64,000 nucleotides of DNA. It comes from Diaporthe sp. PMI_573. Taxonomy: Eukaryota > Ascomycota > Sordariomycetes > Diaporthales > Diaporthaceae. A program made the position numbers and the translations under genes. A model generated the notes under the pieces. It was not told where the DNA came from. It worked only from the letters and a program-made list of their open reading frames with translations, and did not search any database. Below are positions 55,567 through 64,000 of the stretch, piece by piece (positions within the stretch are counted from its first letter, which is position 1; each line of letters opens with the position of its first letter). The stretch covers positions 1,302,001 through 1,366,000 of the forward strand of contig JAJTUP010000010.1 in NCBI GenBank assembly GCA_021399435.1, in the 5' to 3' direction.

Positions 55567-57546
55567 CTAGAATCCTGGCTTCGCGTCGAAGTACCGTTTG
55601 ATGTCCGCCACGCGACCGAGCGGAATTGAGTAGAACGGGTGCAACGGCACGAGGCGATCTTGCTCGTCAAATATCTGTGCTTCATCGAGGTACGGCGTGA
55701 CCGACCACGAGGTGGTGAGATAAGGCTGCCCACTACCACTGAGCATCGTACTGCCCTGGCTCCCTGCATCGCACTGGTTGGCGTCAACGCCAGGAAGGCC
55801 TGTGCCGACCAGCTCCGACTTGTGCTGTGCGGAACTCAGTCCCGCCAGGACGTAGCATGTGTGATAACCATCTGAGGTGCTATAAGATCGAGTTAGAAGG
55901 TCTTGGACACGTCACCACAGCTGTTCTGGCAGCAAGGCAGATCTACTACGTACCGGCCAGGTTTGTCTCGCAGGCCACCGCGTTTGCTCTGATCCTGACA
56001 GCAACACATGATGTAGCGAATCAATCCCTCTCGGCTGTACAAGCTCCGGCTGGGAAGGGGGAGTTTGTGTTTCTGGCCAGGCTGGTCATCCCCCGGCGGA
56101 GGTGCGTAGCCGCTACCTCCTCGTGCTGCTGCTGCTGCTGCCGCCGCCGCCCCTCCTGCGAGGGCCGCCTCGATCAGCGGCCAGCACCCGCCGACCCAGT
56201 GGCTGTAGCATCCATCCACAAGCTTGTTAGTGCGACCAGAGAACCCACCCTCGGGGGCATACTGGCGCGAGGACAGCCAAGAGATGAGTCGTGGAACATC
56301 AAGGTATCTGAGCAGCACCGGAGCGACTGCCAGTCAGCATGCGCAGCTTCTTGTCATCGTTTGACTGGCCGGGCAAAGAGTGGAGGACTGGCGTGACCAC
56401 CATCCCAAGGCTCCTGCCTGCCTGCCTGCCTGTTTGGAGGTTGCTTACCTCGGAATGATGCGATCGGGAGAGTCCAGAATGGCAAGACAGCCTAGCGCGC
56501 AAAAGGCATATGCACCATGCGCTTCAGCACCCGGATGTGCCGATATCCCTCCCTCGAATGTTTGGCCTTGGGCGAAGGGGGGTTAGTGAGCATTGTTCGC
56601 CGGGCCAGAGTGGGCCAGACCGAGGAGGGACTTGTGTGTACATACATCTTTGAACGTACTCTGGCAGCTTGGTGAATAGTGTGGGATGATCGGGGGTCCA
56701 CGCCGGGGACTCGGGGGTGAGTTCCGTTGGGAGGTTCAACAGGGAGACCACGACAGCTGCGCAATACGCGCCCCTACGTCCGGATCTTAGATTCGAGCGC
56801 ACGATGGTAGAGTAGAGTGAGGGGGGTGGGAAGGTGAGCCCTCACCTGACGTCCACCTCTCCGCCAACAGCCATCTGAAACCCGCCGTCTGGCTGCTTCA
56901 AGGCGCAAAGCCATTTCCACATGGCTCGCCGGTCAACGACCTCATAGACGCTGTCCCCACCCACGAGGGCTAGGGCCAGAACCATGGCGTAGGTGGTCGC
57001 CAGGTGTGACATTTGCCCGTTGCCGCCGCCAAAGCCGCCTGTGTCGTTCTGCATGGAACGCGCGGTGTCGGTCAAGGTGGCCCGGTAGGAGGAGACGTCC
57101 TCTCCCAGCAGACTCAGCGCATTCAGAGACCAGCAGAGGAACCATGGCCGACTGGCATCTGCAACTATGAAGGGGGCTGGGTGTTTGCCCAGCTGCTTGT
57201 GTAGAAACCTGATGTGTCTCTCTCGGTCGAGTCGCGGCACGCCGTGGTCATTGCAACCATGGTTCCTCGCCCCCGAAAGAAACGGCAGGCAGAGGCTCAC
57301 CGTGTCGTCCTGAGACACGGTCGTGTCGGATTGCAGCTCATCCCTCACGGGCGGCAGCGACGTGAAGAGGTCGGGGATCATGGCGGACGTGCGGCTGCTT
57401 GTTGGTGTAGCGATGACTCGGTCGGATGCAATGCTTGTGGCCGCCCTGCGCTGGCTTTGCTTGGCCTGCAAGACGGAGGCAACAACAGCTCTGCCGGGAA
57501 AGATGACACGGTTCCGGGTGCCTTGGTTCTTTGTCCTGGCTCTCAT
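55567..57546 (-). CDS. RAM1: Protein farnesyltransferase beta subunit
   Basis: Five exons on the minus strand: 57546-56846, 56773-56646, 56566-56449, 56307-55954 and 55879-55567; 537 residues, all GT-AG and in frame. Landmarks: MIPDLFTSLPPVRDEL, RHIRFLHKQLGKHPAPFIVA, DASRPWFLCWSLNALSLLGE, the first barrel repeat DTGGFGGGNGQMSHLATTYA, PDGGFQMAVGGEVDVRGAYC, QTFEGGISAHPGAEAHGAYA, and EGGFSGRTNKLVDGCYSHWV with the zinc ligands D347 and C349, plus H440 in DGYHTCYVLAGLS. It ends LHPFYSIPLGRVADIKRYF. The enzyme attaches farnesyl to CaaX cysteines of Ras, Rho and mating-pheromone-type substrates in the cytosol. The N-terminus before M56 (position 57381) is longer than usual, so the second ATG may be the true start. 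An Ala/Gly-rich insert lies in exon 4. Confidence 0.95.
56124..56153. repeat. CTG/CCG trinucleotide run inside the RAM1 coding region
   Basis: On the plus strand CTG units pass into CCG units; read on the minus strand in frame they encode a run of eight alanines in the insert of the farnesyltransferase beta subunit. Confidence 0.85.
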
Positions 57547-60500
57547 CACTTGAGAAAAGAAAGAGAAGGATTGGAGGTGCGAGCTGGTTGGGCGGAGGGG
57601 CCGCAGGCAGAGCCCAACGAGAGACGACGTCCCAGTGCTGGGCCGAGACTGGATCGTAGCCGCTCACGACTTCGGCTGTCTTGGTATTGTCGCGCGCGCA
57701 CAATACCAACACTGTTGCTGCTGTTCCTGCTGCCGGCGACGGCTCGATTGTCTAGGTCATACGGCCCACGGCTCGGGGTTGGTGTTTGGCTTGATGAATG
57801 GATTGACGAGTCAAGTTTCCAGAGCTTCATTTGAGGTGAATCGAGTCCTGCTGATCTGACCACGGACAGAAAGAGCCTTTGATCCACGACCCGAAGCACG
57901 CCCGCAGTCGCTCCCTCGGGCGCCCGACTTGCTTGATCCAATTCATTTCGAATTCAATTCAACGCCCATGGGATTTATCTTGTCTACTTGCATCGTTGCA
58001 TTCCCGCCCAACGCTCAGTTTCGCCTCTCCAAGCACGATCAACTCAGCACCCAGACCTCCTGTTGTCCAGCCCGCCGACCTGACCCTCGAGCAGGGGATC
58101 GCAATGGGGAGCAATACGGCCTGACACCCCATGCCAATGATCCTCATCGCTCGCCCTAGAAATGGACTGGCCATGGACCTGGACGAGGGGCCGACAACCC
58201 CTTGGATCCGGGGTCCCCGAGGACCAGCACGATCACCACGCGGCCCGGCACCTATTGCAAGCAGCCCAACTCCAGCGTCGCAAGATGCTCCAGCATGAAA
58301 TACGAAGAATCGGGGTGCGTTTGTTTTCACGCACGGAGAATGGGGCGCACAATTCTAGGACAGAGTCGACGTCAATATGACGACGCTAGCATTGGAGTGT
58401 TCAGTACAGGCGGCCGCAAGCAGCAGCAGCAGCAACGTCGCCGACCGAGCTCCCAGGGACGAACACGTCGGAGGACAGTCTCTCGCTTTGTGCCTGCGCG
58501 TCGGGGCGCTTCTGGTGGCCACCGAAGTAGCACTCTCTACCCGCCTACACATTTGCCTTGCTGCCTTGAGCCTTGATAGAAGCATCGGCGACCCATCTGG
58601 CCCTTCAGAACCATCCTGCTGGGCCGCAGCAAGACAGAAACTAAGCCTGGCAGTCCGCAGACGCCGAAAGGGCCCCCCAATGGACCCGGAGAAAGCCCGA
58701 AGCGGATCGGCGCGGAGTGGGCACCCTCAGCACCTGCCTGCCGTTGTGCTGAGAGCAAGCCCCGAGCGGTTTCCAAGACGAAAGACAAAGGGCAGGCTAG
58801 GATCGGCCCCGTTGGAATCCCTCGGCGAGCACCGAGATATCTACAATATTGGAAGTGAGCGCCAGCATGGCTAGCAAGGACCGGAATAACGTCAGCCCTG
58901 CTCCATGTCAAAAGCCAACTGGAGTCGGTGGCACGCAACAATTCTGACCCTGGAACTTCATCAGGTGGTGACCCTGAGGCAGGCAGATTCGCAGGGCAGA
59001 AAAGGCCCTCGCGCCTCTCGCAGCAGCATGCCTCGAGTACGCATGCAGCTCCTCGCCGTTGGCACTGTTGACAGCCGCCAGTTTGCCACGGATGCATGAG
59101 CATGAGCAAAGCACTCGCTGACCGCCGTTCGGCCTAAAGTCTTGTATAGTTTTTGGCTTTTACAAGCAACCGTCAGATGCGACGCGGCTGTCAGCACCAA
59201 ATTTCCGACATCCGGCATTGCCAATGCCATCCTGGGAGACGCCTACAGTAAGTCTTGTAATATCTCGACGGCGGGAACCTCGAGGTTTGCCTCTGTGCGG
59301 ATGTGCAGGCGTACCGCACCCATCCAGCCACCCCCAGTAGCCGAAGCTCACCGTTCGTCAAGCGCTGGGCCAACGTCGAGACCTGGACCAGACCAGGCAC
59401 AGGAACAGGCCGCGGGAACCATGAGACGATCTGGATCACCAGATCAATCAAGATCACGCAAGAAGCTGCGACCATGCCATGGGCCATGGCCCGTGGCGGC
59501 CGTGGCCAGCATGGGCGTCACGCCGGACGCGCGCAGGCGTAGTCTATGAGGGGGGAGGCAAAAAAATTCTCCCCCGCCCCTGAGACTGCACCTGCAGATG
59601 CTCATCATCGCCTGCAGCGAGACATGCAGCGGAGAGGGTCCAGTGTTCAATGCCTTGGCTGCACGATAACAAAAAGAGACACGCTATCGCAGCCTGCCAG
59701 CAGCCGACGTTATCGTCGAGGCAAGAGGCAGCATCAGTTCGGCACCGGGATAGTCTGAGCGACAGGGACCAACCTGTCCAGCGAGTCGTCTGGTCCAACT
59801 TGTCCCGCTTCGGCACGTATGGTGTAGTCACCGTGCATGCGACTAGTAGATCGTTCATGGATGGGGAGAGGATGGCCCGCAGGTGCTCAGACCTCGAGAC
59901 CCTTGTGCCAGACCAACTGATGAGACGTGCGCGGCAAGCGAGGACGGAACACAGTTCTTTGTGGTCTTTTTAGGGTCGCAATCCCCAAAACTCAATGGCA
60001 ACTGCAGCGCTGTCCAGGACTGTACAGTGCCGCCCAGAATGCCATATTCCATCCACCAGGGGCGACCCTGGGATATCGCAAATGTGTATGTACGCCTGTG
60101 ATCTGGTGCACCAGCGATGCTCTGCCAAGTGCGGCACTCCCTCTGACTAGCAGTGCCTCTACACTACACAACTCCAGAGTCAACCCGGCTGTACGGCCCC
60201 TTTTACGTGCTTTATCACCGCATGCACGAAGGCGAGATCTTCGACAGGCCTGCCTGGCAAAGAAGCTGCTGGCGTTGTCTTGGTCTCCCGTGACGGTGGG
60301 GCCTCTTAGCCCCCGTCGACAATCCCATTGTCTATCTAGGCATCGAAAAGCTCCCGGTAGGCAGCGGGTAAACGGCGGTCAGTTACAACGATGGCCTCTA
60401 GTGCGCAGCGCGAATCGAGAGCCCGGACCATCACGGTGTTTCGTCGCCTGCAGACGATCAAGAATGGATCGATCTCCGGCCCAAGGATTGAGGTTCATGT

Positions 60501-63460
60501 TGCCCAGCAGCCGCAGTCGATGGCGAACGGGGCAACACGACGCGAAGATGCCCCTCATGCATCGCCAGCACCACAACCCCACCGTTCTATGGAGCAGGAT
60601 GCATCCCAAGACCCTGAGCCTCATCGTCCGATTCAATCGCTCCGTGCCCACCGGGCTGCCGAACCAGGACCGCTGAGCCGACCTGGCAGCCTCGTCGGCC
60701 TACGGAGCATGAGATAAAGAGCTGTGGGTACGATGCCTGGAGTGTGGTAGGTAGAAATGAGACAGAGCCCGCACTCGGGTGGGCTCCATTGTTGTTGTAG
60801 TCTAGCATATGCCATCGAAGCGCCCACGGTGCCCCTCTCAAGCTCCCGAGTGAGGAGCAACGTCAGGGAAGAAAGAGGGGATCCTGAAGCAGGGTCTCCG
60901 CTGAACTTAATAAAGGGACGTGGGTCAGGGTTGTTGAACTTGGGCATGCGGCTGGTCTTCTGAGAGCCGTCTGGACGCCGACGCACGCACTGTGATTGGC
61001 ACGGATTTGACCATTTGTGGCTTGGCACGCAACGGCAAATTCGTGAGTGTGGGCGCAGGTGTTGGCGTGGGGAAGAATAGGATGGCTGACGGGCGTAGGG
61101 GCAGCAGGGCTGTCCGTCGCCGTCCAACGAATAGCTGCCACGCAGCATGCGTGTACAGGCCTCTGGCCACTCAACGAGCAAGATGAACCGTCATGGCCGG
61201 CAGGCCGGGCTGGACTGAGCAATGATACGATGCGCTGGAGCGAACACACACTGGTCCTGCACACCCGAGACTTGCCGTCTCTACCTCGCCTGGCCGGCTC
61301 TCTCACTGTGTCGTTACTTGTGCATCGCCTCCCAGTTTTTCCTTGGGCGGGACTACTCGAGAGGGTCCATATATCCTGGCATAGTTGGACCAAGCCTCCT
61401 AGCACATTGCGCCGGACCCAGCCTCGGACCCAGTCTCGGGGCCATGGAAGACCAGATTTGGCAAAGAGATGCTGTCCCAGGTGTCGGCCAGGCCCATTTG
61501 CGCAAGGATGGCTTCTGATGCTTACCAGTAACACAATGACCATTGTGCCGTGCGGTTGGGCAAGGGGCATGACAACACGATGCTTCACCCCACAGCTCCA
61601 CCCTCGGATGGAGACCTGCGCAAGGCAAGAACCCGCATGGCCTGTTCTATTCTCTCCATCCTATGGAGCCCTCGGCCATCAACGAGAATGGGAGCGACAC
61701 TAGGGGTGCGGGCTCAAAGCTTACACAGTAGGACAGGATATCTGACGCAATGATGCCGCGACAAATGTTGGCTGAGCACGTGTGCACGGGTTGGGCTCTG
61801 CTGTTTTGTCCCGTGGTACGGAGGGGAGAGCATGGGCAGCTAGGGACCCCGAGAAGGAGTGGCTGCTGGGTGGGCGAGAAGCTACCCAAGCCCGGCCGGC
61901 CGACGTCCCAGGTTTCCAGTGTTGGAAACATGATCGAGCCTGGGCAACCCCAACATCGTCAACTGATCTGCCGGCCCCGGCTGGCGCCGCGATCTGAACT
62001 CCCATTGTCAGACCTTAATCAAGGACGGCCATTCCCCGTCGAGGTGCCCAAGGTGGTTCTTGTGTCTTGTGCAATCATCATTCATCATGCTCGCGCCGTG
62101 AGGTGTGACAGGGTGGCAACAGGTTGCGAGACGGCTGGAGGGCCAGCTCTGGTCTCCTGTCTGGTTTGGATGTTAGGTAGGGTTGTGCCGACAGTGTCTC
62201 ACAGGATCAGCACTATCAACGCGGGTGGGATGGCAGCATTACTAAGACCAGAGACCATGAACCCACACCCCACCGCCCATAGCAAAGCCGTCGTGGGCAG
62301 CGTGGCAGCGTGGCAGATGAGACGTTGACGTTGACGTTGACGTTTTAACTCGTCTGCTCCTGTGACCCACTGCATCTACTGTGCTCACTGCTTATGTCGT
62401 CTATGTACCGTCTGTCCAGCTATGTGGTCTGCTGCCTACACGACAGTGGTGTAGTGTGGGCGACTATTGTGGGCAGCGTACCGTGTCGATGGATGATGAG
62501 CTGGGCCAACTCATCCCCTCCTGCAACGTCGGGTTCAAGTCTCCAACAAAGGTCGTCGTCGTCGGGGTTTCAGAAGACGTGACCCGCTGGCTCAGATGAC
62601 TGGTGGGTGGGTGTGGTATGTCGACAATGTTCATGCTATGCTGCCCAAATCCTGTTTCGGCGGCAGGCAAGACATTTGGAGGTTTGTTTGTACCCATACC
62701 CGTGTGTGGTCGCCCGTCTTGGGTCTTGGCCGCCTCGCCGTGCTCGTCCGTTCCGAGAGGGATGCTTGCATGATCACTCTAGGAGGTGGTTAAGGTAGAG
62801 TAGCCCGTGAGTAGGTACAGGTCGGCAGGTGGTACGGCGGAGGGGGAGGCGAGAGACAAGAGACAGACAGAGCGAGAGCAAAGGTCTCGAGGACAGTGCG
62901 AATATGGCAGGCGCAATGTTCCTCTCCGCGCTCCACGGATCCGTACGTGGCTTGGTGCTGTGGGCGTCCCGGCCTCCGATTTTGGGTGGAGCCGGGAAGC
63001 AGGTCGTGTCCACTCTGCCAGACTAGTGTACTGTGGTACCAGTCCAGACTGCGTGTGGGTGAGGAGCAGGCCGGACTCTGGGCTCTGCAACGGGCACCAA
63101 TCAGTCCGTCGCTGTGGCCAGCAGACCCCGGCAGAGGTGGCCCAAAGTCCCTCCTGCCCCAGAGAACGCGAGAAGAGACTTTCTCGAAGCTGTGGAGCCG
63201 GCACCCTGGTCTGATTCATGTCGAGGCTGGGATTGGCCGTGCTGCTAGTGCTGCATGCTCACCGCTTCTTCAACGACCAGAGACGAGAGTGATGTGCGGG
63301 ACTTGAGCGTCCCCATTGCAACAAGAGACCAGCGCCAGAACGAACCACAGCAGACGCAGCCGCAGACCCAAGACGCAGACACGGCAGCACTGCAGCAGGG
63401 AGGGGACGCGAGAAAAGAGAATCACTCGTCGTTCTTGTTCTGGCCTTCTTCGGCTCCATC
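57547..63460. other. About 6 kb with no supportable gene
   Basis: Beyond the RAM1 promoter (57547 to perhaps 58100) I find no gene. Frames up to about 240 codons occur on both strands (for example 59927-60676 plus, 61588-60863 minus) but are rich in Cys, Trp, Arg and Pro, overlap one another on opposite strands and lack domains or introns. A hexanucleotide tandem lies at 62321-62344. GGTCTCCGCTGAACTTAA near 60894 resembles the start of LSU rRNA over only 13 bases and is considered chance. Confidence 0.5.
62321..62344. repeat. Tandem GACGTT hexanucleotide (four copies)
   Basis: Four exact copies of GACGTT, giving overlapping TGACGT half-sites of the CRE/ATF type. Intergenic, with no adjacent gene identified. 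Confidence 0.85.
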
Positions 63461-64000
63461 TCCTGTCCCGGTCTCTCTCTTTTTTTTCTCCCCCCCTCCT
63501 CTTGTCACGTTGTCTTGCTCTTTTCCACAAACCCTACCAGAAAGAACGAAGACATCGCACATTGCGCAGAGCTCGGCATTGTTGTGTTTTGTGTCTTGTG
63601 TGTCTTGACGTCGACGGACAAGAACAGCCCAACCTTGACTTGACTTGAGAGAGACATCTCCCACTCTCTCACCCTCACTCTTACTCCCGCTCACCCTCCC
63701 CTCGGTTGCTCCCTCTCCTCTCTCACAGTCCATCCGGGGTCTACCGAGTTTCTTCCCACCTTAGCCGCCCTGCTTTAATCCTCTTCCCGCCCAGGTTCCA
63801 GGTCCAGGTCCCAAACTTCCACTGGTCCAGGTCCAGGTCGACGGATGCTCGCGCAGCTCATGACCCTTCTCTGACATCCCTCCGGTCTCTGCTCGAGGCC
63901 TTGTTGAAAGAGCGGTGTCCTGACTCCGCGCTCGCAGCGCACCACAGTACAATACTATCGAGCATCGCCAGTCCCTTTTTTTACCCACCCTGCCCGTCTG
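63461..64000 (+). promoter_or_regulatory. CT-rich probable leader of a gene beyond the window
   Basis: Dense pyrimidine tracts (CTCTCTTTTTTTTCTCC near 63474 and CTCTCACCCTCACTC near 63665) resemble the regions found in front of the plus-strand genes at 1515, 18962, 27252 and 35056. No start codon followed by a long frame was found before the end, so I infer a gene starting at or after 64000 on the plus strand. This is inference only. Confidence 0.4.

Noticed and set aside
60880..60915. Resemblance to the 5' start of LSU rRNA (CCGCTGAACTTAA)
   Set aside because: Only about 13 bases match exactly; sequence on both sides does not continue the rRNA, so it is probably coincidence.
1..64000. Secondary-metabolite cluster, CRISPR array or bacterial-type defence island
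   Set aside because: No PKS, NRPS, terpene cyclase, cas gene or spaced repeat array was found; the single SDR stands among unrelated housekeeping genes.

Overview
The window looks like nuclear DNA of a filamentous ascomycete, most likely a Sordariomycete. The evidence is GC-rich coding sequence, short introns (mostly 50-90 nt) with GT(A/G)-type donors, pyrimidine-rich leaders, and fungus-specific genes such as PEX20, KIN1, RAD10 and the KHA1-type antiporter. The genus cannot be fixed from sequence alone. I placed 17 protein genes, with intron-exon models built by hand from splice signals and reading-frame continuity. I recognised no tRNA, rRNA or CRISPR.

Left part (1-22 kb): a conserved fungal protein of unknown role (1.5-3.2 kb); the peroxisomal import co-receptor PEX20, divergent from the COPII/nucleoporin subunit SEC13; a secreted, apparently GPI-anchored sugar dehydrogenase of the sorbosone/pyranose type; a WHI2-like BTB protein; a GPATCH1-type G-patch splicing factor, divergent from a KIN1/PAR-1 polarity kinase that carries a GC-AG intron.

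Middle part (22-33 kb) is the most unusual. It holds an orphan gene that combines the tail of a LINE-type RNase H with a CCHC zinc knuckle, then the CCR4-NOT subunit CNOT9/RCD1, then directly behind it an acidic protein built of 17-residue repeats with a C-terminal AT-hook. A Gly/Ser/Ala-rich GPI-type wall protein follows. Three copies of one dispersed repeat (two full, one fragment), each with an array of 15-bp units centred on the palindrome TCCTATAGGA, lie 3' of genes at 13.9, 22.6 and 30.4 kb.

Right part (35-64 kb): a KHA1-type K+/H+ antiporter, a short-chain dehydrogenase, the ERCC1/RAD10 repair nuclease subunit, a second uncharacterised fungal protein, GDP-mannose pyrophosphorylase, a small dsRBD-like protein split by a long intron, and the farnesyltransferase beta subunit. 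Two blocks of about 6 kb (49.6-55.6 and 57.5-64 kb) hold no gene I can support, only microsatellites and chance open frames. The last 500 bases look like the CT-rich leader of a gene that starts beyond the window.

Most identified genes are housekeeping genes of unrelated pathways, so no cluster or operon-like logic links them.
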